The translations under genes and the position numbers were made by a program. 64,000 bases of DNA. Origin: Methylobacterium sp. J-026 (lineage in GTDB: Bacteria; Pseudomonadota; Alphaproteobacteria; Rhizobiales; Beijerinckiaceae). Below are positions 1 through 9,780 of this stretch, in pieces. Below the pieces are notes generated by a model. It made no database searches and had not been told where the DNA came from. It saw only the letters and a list, made by a program, of their open reading frames with translations. How positions within the stretch are numbered: position 1 is the stretch's first letter; each line of letters opens with the position of its first letter. The DNA lies in the NCBI RefSeq assembly GCF_022829585.1, contig NZ_JAKSYC010000054.1, positions 1 through 64,000 of the forward strand, written 5' to 3'.

Positions 1-525
1 ACGATCAATTCGATCAAGCAGGCCGGCGAGTTCGGCATCACCGAGGGCGGGCAGGCTCTGGCCGGCCTCCTGGTGTTCTCCTCCGACGTGCACTCGCTCG
101 GCACCAAGGTCGCGCAGGGGCTGGTGCTCACCGAGCCGTTCTACTGGGACCTGAACGACCGTACCCGCGCCTTCTCCGACCGCTTCGCCAAGCAGATGAA
201 GGGCGGCTCGAAGCCCACCGCCAACCATGCCGGCGTCTACTCGGACGTGCTCCATTACCTGAAGGCGGTGGCCGAGCTGAAGTCGACCGCCGACGGCGCC
301 GCCACGGTCGCCAAGATGAAGGCGATGCCCACCGACGATCCGCTGTTCGGCAAGGGCATCGTCCGGGCGGACGGGCGCAAGATCCACGACATGTACCTGT
401 TCGAGGTCAAGAAGCCCGCCGAGTCCAAGGGCGAGTGGGACCTCTACAAGACGCTCGAGACCATCCCCGGCGATCAGGTCTTCCGCCCGCTCAACGAGGG
501 CAACTGCCCCCTCGTGAAGGGTTGA
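1..525 (+). CDS. ABC transporter substrate-binding protein, branched-chain amino acid type (5' end outside window)
   Basis: The reading frame is open from the first base, so only the C-terminal 174 residues are visible. It resembles Leu/Ile/Val-type periplasmic binding proteins (Peripla_BP_6): the end of the second lobe carries the AGVYSDVLHYLKAV helix and the KMKAMPTDDPLFGKG stretch typical of the alphaproteobacterial members. The protein would capture a ligand in the periplasm and deliver it to the LivH/LivM permease encoded next, 28 bases downstream. Ligands in this family include amino acids, amides, urea and aromatic acids, so the true substrate cannot be read from sequence. The signal peptide lies outside the window. 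Confidence 0.9.
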   Translation, partial: TINSIKQAGEFGITEGGQALAGLLVFSSDVHSLGTKVAQGLVLTEPFYWDLNDRTRAFSDRFAKQMKGGSKPTANHAGVYSDVLHYLKAVAELKSTADGAATVAKMKAMPTDDPLFGKGIVRADGRKIHDMYLFEVKKPAESKGEWDLYKTLETIPGDQVFRPLNEGNCPLVKG

Positions 526-553
526 GGCACGGTCGCGGCGCGGAGGGGAGCCC

Positions 554-1441
554 ATGACCACGATCTTCGGCGTTCCAATGCAGGCCCTGTTCGGGCAATT
601 GCTCCTCGGCCTGATCAACGGCTCGTTCTACGCGATCCTGTCGCTGGGGCTGGCGATCATCTTCGGGCTCCTGAACATCATCAACTTCGCCCACGGCGCG
701 CTCTACATGATGGGCGCGTTCGTGGCCTGGATGCTGCTCACCTACGTGGGCTTGGGCTACTGGTGGGCGCTGGGGTTGGCGCCTCTGGTGGTGGGTGCCT
801 TCGGCATCGTTCTGGAGCGCGTGCTGATCGCCCGGCTCTACAAGCTCGACCACCTCTACGGCCTGCTCCTGACCTTCGGCCTCGCGCTGATCATCCAGGG
901 CCTGTTCCGCAACCAGTACGGCGTCTCGGGCCTCCCCTACGCGATACCGCCCGAACTCTCGGGCGGCCAGCGCCTGCCGTTCATGTTCCTGCCGAACTAC
1001 CGGGCCTGGGTGGTTGTCGCCTCGCTCACCGTCTGCATCGCCACCTGGCTCGTCATCGAGAAGACCAAGCTCGGCGCCTATCTCCGCGCCGCCACCGAGA
1101 ACCCGACCCTGGTCCAGGCCTTCGGGGTGAACGTGCCGCTGTTCCTGACCCTGACCTACGGGTTCGGCGTCGCCCTTGCCGGTTTCGCCGGAGTGCTCGC
1201 GGCACCGATCTACTCGGTCAATCCGAACATGGGCGCCGACATCATCATCGTGGTCTTCGCCGTGGTGGTGATCGGCGGCATGGGCTCGATCATCGGCTCG
1301 GTGATCACCGGCTTCGCCCTCGGTCTGGTCGAGGGGCTGACCAAGGTCTTCTATCCGGAGGCGTCGGCCACCGTGATCTTCGTGATCATGGTGCTGGTGC
1401 TGCTCGTCAAACCCGCCGGCCTGTTCGGGCGCACGGCCTGA
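554..1441 (+). CDS. livH: Branched-chain amino acid ABC transporter permease, LivH type
   Basis: A 295-residue inner-membrane permease and one half of the channel of a LivHM-type importer. Residues about 20-55 hold the family signature (INGSFYAILSLGLAIIFG, then NFAHGALYMMGAF), followed by about eight hydrophobic segments and the VVIGGMGSIIGSV motif near residue 240, the usual contact region for the ATPase. Length is normal. It lies 28 bases after the binding protein and 21 bases before livM, so the three are almost certainly one transcript. An ATG with GAGGGGAG a few bases upstream sets the start. Confidence 0.94.
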   Translation: MTTIFGVPMQALFGQLLLGLINGSFYAILSLGLAIIFGLLNIINFAHGALYMMGAFVAWMLLTYVGLGYWWALGLAPLVVGAFGIVLERVLIARLYKLDHLYGLLLTFGLALIIQGLFRNQYGVSGLPYAIPPELSGGQRLPFMFLPNYRAWVVVASLTVCIATWLVIEKTKLGAYLRAATENPTLVQAFGVNVPLFLTLTYGFGVALAGFAGVLAAPIYSVNPNMGADIIIVVFAVVVIGGMGSIIGSVITGFALGLVEGLTKVFYPEASATVIFVIMVLVLLVKPAGLFGRTA

Positions 1442-1462
1442 CCGCGAACTGAGGCTCCACCC

Positions 1463-2449
1463 ATGGCCGACACCGCCGCCATCGACGCCCCCCCGATCGC
1501 CGCCGCGCTGCCGGTGCGCCGGGACGACAAGGCGCTCCATCGCCTGATCTTCGTGGGCATCGCCCTGCTGCTGATCGGGGCACCGATGCTGCTGTATCCG
1601 GTCTACCTGATGAAGGTGCTGTGCTTCGCGCTGTTCGCGCTGGCCTTCAACCTGCTGCTCGGCTACGGCGGCCTGCTCTCCTTCGGCCACGCCGCCTATT
1701 TCGGCATGGCGAGCTATCTTTGCGCCTATACGGCCAAGAGCCTCGGCTTCACGCCGGAATTGGCGATCCTGTCGGGCACCGCCACGGCGGCGCTGCTCGG
1801 GCTCGTCTTCGGTTCGCTGGCGATCCGGCGGCAGGGCATCTACTTCTCGATGATCACCCTGGCGCTCGCCCAGATGGCGTTCTTCTTCGCGCTCCAGGCG
1901 AAGTTCACCGGCGGCGAGGACGGCATCCAGGCGGTGCCCCGGGGCAATCTGTTCGGAATGATCAGCCTCGCGGACGACCGGGCGATGTACGGCCTCGTCT
2001 GCGTGATCTTCATGGCCGGGATGCTGCTGATCTACCGCATCGTCCACTCGCCCTTCGGCCAGGTGCTGAAGGCGATCCGCGACAACGAGCCGAGGGCGAT
2101 CTCCCTGGGTTACCGGGCCAGCCAGTACAAGCTCGCGGTGTTCGTGCTCTCGGCGACGCTGGCGGGGCTTGCGGGCTCCACCAAGGCGATCGTCTTCCAG
2201 CTCGCGTCGCTGACTGACATCCACTGGTCGATGTCGGGGGAGGTGGTGCTGATGACCCTGGTGGGCGGCATGGGCACGGTGTTCGGGCCGATCGTCGGCG
2301 CGTTGGTGATCGTCACCATGGAGACCTACCTCGCCCAGTTCGGCGCCTGGGTGACGATCATCCAGGGCTGCGTGTTCGTGCTCTGCGTCCTGCTGTTCCG
2401 GGAGGGGATCGTCGGCCTGATCGCCCGGGTCACGCGCAGGCCGCTCTGA
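1463..2449 (+). CDS. livM: Branched-chain amino acid ABC transporter permease, LivM type
   Basis: A 328-residue inner-membrane permease that pairs with LivH. A short charged N-terminus is followed by about nine hydrophobic segments; residues about 60-85 carry the LivM signature (FNLLLGYGGLLSFGHAAYFG) and the C-terminal half has VVLMTLVGGMGTVFGPIVGA. Length fits the family. No LivG or LivF ATPase gene follows: the next gene is an unknown small protein and then mutL. The two ATP-binding subunits must therefore lie upstream of the window or elsewhere. Confidence 0.94.
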   Translation: MADTAAIDAPPIAAALPVRRDDKALHRLIFVGIALLLIGAPMLLYPVYLMKVLCFALFALAFNLLLGYGGLLSFGHAAYFGMASYLCAYTAKSLGFTPELAILSGTATAALLGLVFGSLAIRRQGIYFSMITLALAQMAFFFALQAKFTGGEDGIQAVPRGNLFGMISLADDRAMYGLVCVIFMAGMLLIYRIVHSPFGQVLKAIRDNEPRAISLGYRASQYKLAVFVLSATLAGLAGSTKAIVFQLASLTDIHWSMSGEVVLMTLVGGMGTVFGPIVGALVIVTMETYLAQFGAWVTIIQGCVFVLCVLLFREGIVGLIARVTRRPL

Positions 2450-2488
2450 CCATGCCCGTGGTGACGGTTCGTTAACCAAGAACGGCAC

Positions 2489-2515
2489 AACCTGCAGTTC
2501 CAAAGCTGTCAGGTT
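2489..2515. repeat. Imperfect inverted repeat between livM and the next gene
   Basis: AACCTGCAG at 2489-2497 pairs with CTGTCAGGTT at 2506-2515, with one bulged base and an eight-base loop. It sits just ahead of the start codon at 2523. It could be a weak stem after livM or an operator for the small gene; no T-run follows. Confidence 0.3.
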
Positions 2516-2522
2516 CGCCATC

Positions 2523-2873
2523 ATGAAGGCCCGCTCCCTGAGCATCGACGATCCGGCGCTCGATTGCCCGATCCCGCCTGAGACGGTCGGACGCCTGATC
2601 AAGGCGGATCCGGACGGCGCCGCCTCCCTCCTCGACGGTATCCCCGAGGCGACCCGGGCCCGTCTGGCGGTCTGGCTCTACGGCCGCAGCCACACGCACG
2701 AGATCGGCGTCCGGGTGGCGGCGACCTGCGACGGGGCGACCCTGCGCCGGGCTGCCGGCATCGTCGGCAACGCCCTCTACGACCTGTCCCGGCGCCCCTA
2801 CGCGGCGCCGAGCCACGGGACGCGGGCCGGCACGGGCCGCATCACCCTGGGCGGGGCGCAAAGGCGCGCCTGA
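2523..2873 (+). CDS. Hypothetical protein, 116 residues
   Basis: I do not recognise this protein. It has no signal peptide or membrane segment. The central part (LDGIPEATRARLAVWLYGRSHTHEIGVRVAATCDGATLRRAAGIVG, given here only as an approximate helical region, residues about 38-83) looks alpha-helical, and the tail is basic and low in complexity. It is separated from livM by 73 bases and from mutL by 88, on the same strand. The ATG follows CAGGTTCGCCATC, a modest ribosome binding site. Codon use matches the neighbours, so it is probably a real lineage-restricted gene, but no function can be assigned. Confidence 0.6.
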   Translation: MKARSLSIDDPALDCPIPPETVGRLIKADPDGAASLLDGIPEATRARLAVWLYGRSHTHEIGVRVAATCDGATLRRAAGIVGNALYDLSRRPYAAPSHGTRAGTGRITLGGAQRRA

Positions 2874-2961
2874 GCGCCGCTGTCGCGGATCGGGGCTGCA
2901 ACGCGTCGAACGTGGGCAGCCGCCTTCCGGGACGATGCGCCAGGGTCTATCCTCGCGGCCG

Positions 2962-4923
<1,962 letters not shown>

Positions 4924-4926
4924 CGC

Positions 4927-5256
4927 TCAACCGCCCGGCGCGGGCGGCTTCCAGATCTGCGCCGCCACCTCCGCGGCCGCGCTCAGGGCGGCGTGGAGAT
5001 CGGGATCGGCATCGCGCGCGCCGGCGCGGATCGCCCGGACCAGGGCCTCGACCGGCACGCCGGAGAGGACGTTTTCGCCGGCCGCGTGCAGGCGGTCGGC
5101 CTCGGCGATCTCGCGGGCCGCGATGCCGATCGCGTTGGCCACCATCAGGGCGACGTAGCGCGGGCGCCCGGTCAGGCCGGGGACCACCTCCTCGGTCAGC
5201 GCCCGGCGGGCGGCGTCGAGGAGGGCCGCGCCGGAGGGATCGTCCCGCATGCTCAT
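4927..5256 (-). CDS. DUF6285 domain protein, LvaB-like partner of the neighbouring phosphotransferase
   Basis: A 109-residue, mostly helical, soluble protein of the DUF6285 type (conserved RPRYVALMVANAIGIAARE region at residues about 31-49). Its ATG overlaps the stop of the phosphotransferase gene by four bases, which implies coupled translation. In Pseudomonas putida the corresponding small protein LvaB is needed for activity of the kinase LvaA, which phosphorylates 4-hydroxyacyl-CoA. By position and family I infer the same accessory role here. It is the last gene of the minus-strand run that begins with the acyl-CoA dehydrogenase. ATG 5250 is an alternative start. Confidence 0.75.
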   Translation of the reverse strand: MSMRDDPSGAALLDAARRALTEEVVPGLTGRPRYVALMVANAIGIAAREIAEADRLHAAGENVLSGVPVEALVRAIRAGARDADPDLHAALSAAAEVAAQIWKPPAPGG

Positions 5257-6263
5257 CTCCACGCCCCGGGGGCCGTCGCCCGCAGGATCGCCCGTTCGAG
5301 ATCCGGCACCATCCGGCCGGTCAGCGCCAGTTCCAGGGAGAATTCCCGGCCGGAGACGTGCCGCGCGCCCTGCTCCAGGGCGATCACCGCCCAGCGCAGA
5401 TGCGCCATCACCTCCCAGTAGGCGACGCGCGCCGGATCGATGGCGCGCCCCCCGGCCTCCGCGTAGCCCCGGTAGAAGGCCGCGCGGGATCCGATGCCGC
5501 CGGCCTCCAGATCGGGGCGACCGAATCGCCAGCAGGCGGCGCAGAACCAGCCGAGATCCTGGGCCGGATCGCCCCAGCCGGCGAATTCCCAGTCCAGCAC
5601 CGCGGTGAGCCCGGCGGCGTCGACCATGTAGTTGCCGGTGCGGAAGTCCCGGTGCACCAGGGTCGAGGCGGCGCAGTCCGGCGCGCAAACCTCGCCCCAG
5701 CGCAGGCCCCACTCGATCGCCGGCCTCGAGGCCCCGATCCCGTCGAGGCTGGCCCGCAGCCGCGCGATCTCGGCCCGTGCCGGGTCCGGTTCGGGCGCGC
5801 CCAGGAAGGCCAGCGCGGCGGGGGGCGCCCGCGGGTCGAGGGCCGCGTGGATCCGGGCGAGTTCCCCGCCCAGGGTCTCGGTGAGGCGTTCGCGGTCGCC
5901 GCCCAGGGTCAGGTCCTTGGCGATGCGCGGCCCCAGCCCGATCCCCTCGACCAGTCCCATCAGCGCGAACGGCGCGCCGATCACCCCGGGATCGTCGCAG
6001 ACGCCGACCGGCTCGGGAACCTTCACCCCGGCGGCCCAGACCGCCTCCAGGATGTGGAACTCCTCGGCGCGGGACCGGCTCGACGCGATCGTCGCGGGGG
6101 CGTCCATGCGCAGCACGAAGGCCCGCGTCCCGCCGTCGAGCCGGCAGCGGACCAGGCGGTTCTCCTGGATCGAACCGCCGCCGAGGGGGCGGATGTCCTC
6201 GATCACCAGGTCCGGGCAGCCGAGATGCCCGGCGATCCAGGCGCGCAGCCGATCCTGATCCAT
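5253..6263 (-). CDS. APH-family phosphotransferase, LvaA-like (acyl-CoA dehydrogenase associated)
   Basis: A 336-residue aminoglycoside-phosphotransferase-fold kinase. The Brenner motif HRDFRTGN is at residues 204-211 (catalytic Asp206, metal-binding Asn211), the second metal Asp is in VLDWEFAGWGDP (Asp224), and RPLGGGSIQENRL near residue 25 forms the ATP loop. Kinases of this subgroup sit beside, or are fused to, ACAD10/11-type acyl-CoA dehydrogenases; in P. putida LvaA phosphorylates 4-hydroxyvaleryl-CoA. I infer that this enzyme activates a hydroxyacyl-CoA and is not an antibiotic resistance determinant. It starts 3 bases after the SDR gene and overlaps the DUF6285 gene by four bases. Confidence 0.88.
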   Translation of the reverse strand: MDQDRLRAWIAGHLGCPDLVIEDIRPLGGGSIQENRLVRCRLDGGTRAFVLRMDAPATIASSRSRAEEFHILEAVWAAGVKVPEPVGVCDDPGVIGAPFALMGLVEGIGLGPRIAKDLTLGGDRERLTETLGGELARIHAALDPRAPPAALAFLGAPEPDPARAEIARLRASLDGIGASRPAIEWGLRWGEVCAPDCAASTLVHRDFRTGNYMVDAAGLTAVLDWEFAGWGDPAQDLGWFCAACWRFGRPDLEAGGIGSRAAFYRGYAEAGGRAIDPARVAYWEVMAHLRWAVIALEQGARHVSGREFSLELALTGRMVPDLERAILRATAPGAWR

Positions 6264-6266
6264 CGG

Positions 6267-7034
6267 CTACAGGCCCGAGACGAGGTGGCCGCCGTCGACC
6301 GCGACGACGCTGCCGGTCATGTAGGCGCCGGCCTCGGAGGCGAGGAGCAGAAGCGGGCCGTCGAGCTCGGCCGCCTCGCCGAGCCGGCGCTGCGGCACGC
6401 GTTTGATCAGCGCCTTCCCGGCGTCGGACTCGAAGAACGCGTCGTTCAGCTCGGTCTTGATGTAGCCGGGCGCCAGGGCGTTCACCCGAATCCCGTGGCG
6501 CGCCCATTCCAGCGCCAGGCTCTTGGTGAGCTGCACCACCCCGGCCTTCGAGGCCGCGTAGGGCGTGAGACCGCCGGTGACGCGCAGGCCAAGGATCGAG
6601 GCGATGTTGACGATGCTCCCGCCGGTGCCGTGCATAACCATGCGCCGGCCCGTCGCCTGCGCGACCAGCCAGACGCCCTTCAGGTTCGTGTCGAGCACGG
6701 CGTCCCAATCGGCCTCGTCGAGGTCGAGGGCGGGCTTGGTCGCGGTGATCCCGGCATTGTTGACGAGCACCCGGACCGGGCCGAACCGTGCCTCGGCAAC
6801 GTCCAGCGCCCGCTCGATGCTGCCGGCGTCGGTCACGTCCATGACGACGGCGTGGGCCTGACCGCCCGCGGCGGCGACCCGCGCGACGGTGTCGGCGAGG
6901 GCCTCCGCCCGCCGGGCGCAGAGGGTCAGCTGCGCCCCGGCGCGCGCGAGCGTCCCGGCGAAATGGCGGCCGAGGCCGCTGGAGGCGCCGGTGACCAGGA
7001 CGTGCCGGCCGGCGAGATCGAAAAGGTTCGACAT
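6267..7034 (-). CDS. SDR family NAD(P)-dependent oxidoreductase
   Basis: A 255-residue classical short-chain dehydrogenase. The cofactor loop TGASSGLG is at residues 15-22, NNAG at 93-96, and the catalytic set is Ser147, Tyr160 and Lys164 (YAASK). It ends with the usual VAVDGGHLVSGL. In this operon it could reduce a 4-oxoacyl-CoA to the 4-hydroxyacyl-CoA (the LvaD step) or oxidise a 3-hydroxyacyl-CoA. It is only one base away from the thiolase gene upstream and three bases from the phosphotransferase downstream, so it is co-transcribed. Confidence 0.9.
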   Translation of the reverse strand: MSNLFDLAGRHVLVTGASSGLGRHFAGTLARAGAQLTLCARRAEALADTVARVAAAGGQAHAVVMDVTDAGSIERALDVAEARFGPVRVLVNNAGITATKPALDLDEADWDAVLDTNLKGVWLVAQATGRRMVMHGTGGSIVNIASILGLRVTGGLTPYAASKAGVVQLTKSLALEWARHGIRVNALAPGYIKTELNDAFFESDAGKALIKRVPQRRLGEAAELDGPLLLLASEAGAYMTGSVVAVDGGHLVSGL

Positions 7035-7035
7035 C

Positions 7036-8214
7036 TCAGTGCATCCGTTCGAGGGCGAGGGCGATGCCCTGGCCGCCGCCGATGCACATGGTCACGAGCC
7101 CGTAGCGGCCGCCCGTGCGGGCCAGCTCGTAGAGGGCCTTCACCGTGATGATCGCGCCCGAGGCGCCGATCGGGTGGCCCAGCGCGATGGCGCCGCCGTT
7201 CGGATTGACCTTGGCGGGGTCGAGATCGAGGGCGCGGGCGACCGCGCAGGCCTGGGCCGCAAAGGCCTCGTTCGACTCGATCACGTCGAAATCGGCGGCG
7301 CGCAGGCCGGTCCGGTCCAGAAGGCGCCGCACCGCGGGGACCGGGCCCATGCCCATCTCGGACGGGTCCACCCCCGCATGGGCATAGCCGACGATCCGGG
7401 CGAGCGGCGTCGCGCCCGTGCGCTCGGCCTGCGCGGCGCTCGACAGGACCAGGGCGGCGGCGCCATCGTTCAGGCCCGAGGCGTTGCCGGCGGTGACGCT
7501 GCCGGTCTTGGAGAAGGCCGGGCGCAGCTTGGCGAGGTCCTCGACGCCGGTGAGCTTCGGGTGCTCATCGGTGTCGAACGCCACGGTCTCGCGCTTGCGT
7601 TGGACCGGGACCGGCAGGATCTGCTCGCGGAACCGGCCCTCGCGGATCGCCCGGGCGGCCCGGGCCTGGCTCTCCGCGGCGAAGGCGTCTTGCTCGCCCC
7701 GGGAGACCGCGTAGCGCTCGGCCACGTTCTCAGCGGTGACGCCCATATGGCCGTGGCCGAACGGGTCGCTCAGCACACCGACCATGTAGTCGACGAGGCT
7801 GACATCGCCCATCCGCTGGCCGATGCGGCCGGAAGTCAGGAGATGCGGCGACCGGCTCATGCTCTCGGCGCCGCCGGCCAAGGCCGTGTCGGCGTCGCCC
7901 AGCAGGATGGATTGCGCGGCCGAAACGATCGCCTGCAGACCGCTGCCGCAGAGGCGGTTGACGGTGAGGGCCGGCACTTCCTTCGGTACCCCGCCCTCGA
8001 TGGCGGCGACGCGGGCGATGTAGGCGTCCCGCGGCTCGGTGGGGATGACGTTGCCGAACACCACATGTCCGACGGTCTCCGGCGCCGTACCGGACCGCTT
8101 CAACGCCTCCGCCACGCAGAGCGCCGCCAGCTTGGAGGTTGGCGTGCCCGCGAGGCTACCCCCGAAGGTGCCGATCGCGGTCCGCACCGCGCCTGTGATC
8201 ACGACATCGGTCAT
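7036..8214 (-). CDS. Acetyl-CoA C-acyltransferase (thiolase)
   Basis: A 392-residue biosynthetic/degradative thiolase. The acyl-accepting Cys89 lies in NRLCGSGLQ, His347 in [11 protein letters not shown], and Cys377 in CIGGGQG, so the active site is complete. It cleaves 3-ketoacyl-CoA with CoA, or condenses acetyl-CoA units in the reverse reaction. Surrounded by acyl-CoA ligase, dehydrogenase, SDR and kinase genes, it would supply the last step, giving acetyl-CoA plus a shortened acyl-CoA. A relation to PhaA/BktB is possible and fits the nearby phasin. The frame runs further upstream, but homology starts at the ATG at 8214, 16 bases after the dehydrogenase stop. Confidence 0.92.
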   Translation of the reverse strand: MTDVVITGAVRTAIGTFGGSLAGTPTSKLAALCVAEALKRSGTAPETVGHVVFGNVIPTEPRDAYIARVAAIEGGVPKEVPALTVNRLCGSGLQAIVSAAQSILLGDADTALAGGAESMSRSPHLLTSGRIGQRMGDVSLVDYMVGVLSDPFGHGHMGVTAENVAERYAVSRGEQDAFAAESQARAARAIREGRFREQILPVPVQRKRETVAFDTDEHPKLTGVEDLAKLRPAFSKTGSVTAGNASGLNDGAAALVLSSAAQAERTGATPLARIVGYAHAGVDPSEMGMGPVPAVRRLLDRTGLRAADFDVIESNEAFAAQACAVARALDLDPAKVNPNGGAIALGHPIGASGAIITVKALYELARTGGRYGLVTMCIGGGQGIALALERMH

Positions 8215-8230
8215 CGTTTCGCTTTCCGGC

Positions 8231-9436
8231 TCACGCCTCGACCGCCCAGCTCCAGAAGGCATCGCCTTCGGCTTCCAGGCTGCGGTTGAGCACCATTTTG
8301 TGGACCTCGTCAGCCCCGTCCACCAGCCGGGCCTGCCTGGCGTAGCGGTAGATCCATTCCAGCGGCGTGTCGGTGGAATAGCCCCGGGCGCCGTTGATCT
8401 GAATCGCGACATCGGCGGCCGCGTGCAGGAGGTTTGCCACGTGCACCTTGGCCATCGAGACCTCCTTGCGGGCGAAGCTCCCCTGATCCAGCGCCCAGGC
8501 GGCCTTCATCACCAGCAGGCGGCCGATCTCGATCTTCATGGCGAGGTCGCCGAGCATCAGCTGGATGCTCTCGCGGTCGGCGAGCCGGATCCCAAACCCG
8601 TGGCGCTCGGCGGCGTAGGCCCGGGCAACCTCGACGCAGCGCTTCGACAGGCCGAGCCAGCGCATGCAGTGGGTCAGCCGCGCCGGGCCCAGGCGGATCT
8701 GCGTCAGCTTCAGCCCGTCGCCCTCGTTCATCAAAACGTTCTGGGCCGGGATCTCGATCCCGTCGAAGAGCAATTCACAATGGCCGCCATGCTCCTCCGG
8801 GCCCATGATCGGGATGCGGCGCAGGATCTCCCAGCCGGGCTGGTCCCGGTGGAACAAGAAGGCGGTCAGGCCCTTGCGCGCGTCGTCCGAGGTCCGGGCC
8901 ATCAGGATGAAGTGCGCCGCTTCCTCGGCGCCGGTGATGTACCATTTGCGGCCGGTGACCACGTAGGTGTCGCCCCGCCGCTCGGCCCGGGTCTGGATCA
9001 TGCCCGGGTCGGAGCCGCCGCCGGGATGCGGCTCGGTCATGGCGAAGGCCGAGCGGACGGCGCCGCGCACGATCGGGGCGAGCCAGCGCTCTTTCTGGGC
9101 GGGCGTGGCGACCTTCTCCAGCACCATCATGTTGCCGTCGTCCGGCGCCGCCGAATTGAACACCACCGGCCCGAAGATCGAGCGGTTCATGGCCTCGTAG
9201 CAGACCGCCATGCCGACCTTGTCCAGGCCGGCGCCCCCGGTCTCCGGCCTGAGCTGGAGGCACCAGAGCCCCTCGGCCTGCGCCAGGCCGCGCAGCCGGG
9301 CGAGGTCCGGCAGGCCGATATTGCCGTGGCCGTCATAGGCGGAGGGGTCGGATTCCAGCGGCAGGATGTGGGTGTCCACGAAGGCCGCGATCCGGGCGCG
9401 GTAATCCTCCACGCGGGGGGAGATGGTGAAATCCAT
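8231..9436 (-). CDS. Acyl-CoA dehydrogenase family protein, ACAD10/11-like
   Basis: A 401-residue FAD enzyme with the three-part dehydrogenase fold: helical N-terminus, beta middle domain with FAMTEPHPGGGSDP (flavin contact), and helical C-terminus. The tail reads RYARQARLVDGADEVHKM, the variant seen in ACAD10/11-type enzymes, in place of the common GTxEI ending. It is thus probably the LvaC-like enzyme that acts on a phosphorylated 4-hydroxyacyl-CoA, giving the enoyl-CoA. It is the first gene of the five-gene minus-strand run. The frame extends far upstream, but homology starts at the ATG at 9436. Confidence 0.9.
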   Translation of the reverse strand: MDFTISPRVEDYRARIAAFVDTHILPLESDPSAYDGHGNIGLPDLARLRGLAQAEGLWCLQLRPETGGAGLDKVGMAVCYEAMNRSIFGPVVFNSAAPDDGNMMVLEKVATPAQKERWLAPIVRGAVRSAFAMTEPHPGGGSDPGMIQTRAERRGDTYVVTGRKWYITGAEEAAHFILMARTSDDARKGLTAFLFHRDQPGWEILRRIPIMGPEEHGGHCELLFDGIEIPAQNVLMNEGDGLKLTQIRLGPARLTHCMRWLGLSKRCVEVARAYAAERHGFGIRLADRESIQLMLGDLAMKIEIGRLLVMKAAWALDQGSFARKEVSMAKVHVANLLHAAADVAIQINGARGYSTDTPLEWIYRYARQARLVDGADEVHKMVLNRSLEAEGDAFWSWAVEA

Positions 9437-9780
9437 GTCGGGTCGCGGCCTCCGGCCGATGCCTCTAGCGCCGTGCGGACCGGTATTCTTACAGGATCGG
9501 CCGCCGTTATCTGCACCGCGACGAACACGAACCGGGTCGGTGAAACGTATCCCTTCGACGCGGCTCCCGCGCGGTTCATCCAGGACCCGGCCGGCTCGGT
9601 TCGGTCGCGGATCGATCCTGCGGGCTGGCGGCCGGGGTCGCGCCGGGAGAGTTGTCGGTCCAGCCGGTCGACATGTCGAGGCCGCAGCGGAGCGGCGGTC
9701 TGCGCTCATGACAACCCCGGTACGCCCGGGTGGCAGGCGGGACATCGACGGCATCCGACGCGGCGACGTTGCGGCTCCGG
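9437..9780. other. 344-base gene-free stretch between the synthetase and dehydrogenase genes
   Basis: This gap separates the acyl-CoA synthetase stop from the dehydrogenase start, both on the minus strand. Open frames cross it but have no recognisable content and overlap real genes antisense. It most likely holds the promoter of the five-gene run. The part nearest the dehydrogenase start is a little richer in A and T (ATAACGG and GTAAGAATACC on the minus strand). I find no convincing -35/-10 pair, terminator or operator. Confidence 0.4.

Noticed and set aside
491-2602. 703-residue open frame antisense to livH and livM
   Set aside because: Composition is His/Asp/Gln/Arg-rich without domains, typical of frames opposite GC-rich membrane genes; livH and livM are intact.
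5253-6263. Aminoglycoside resistance kinase
   Set aside because: The APH motifs are generic to the fold; operon context with an ACAD10/11-like dehydrogenase and DUF6285 points to acyl-CoA metabolism.
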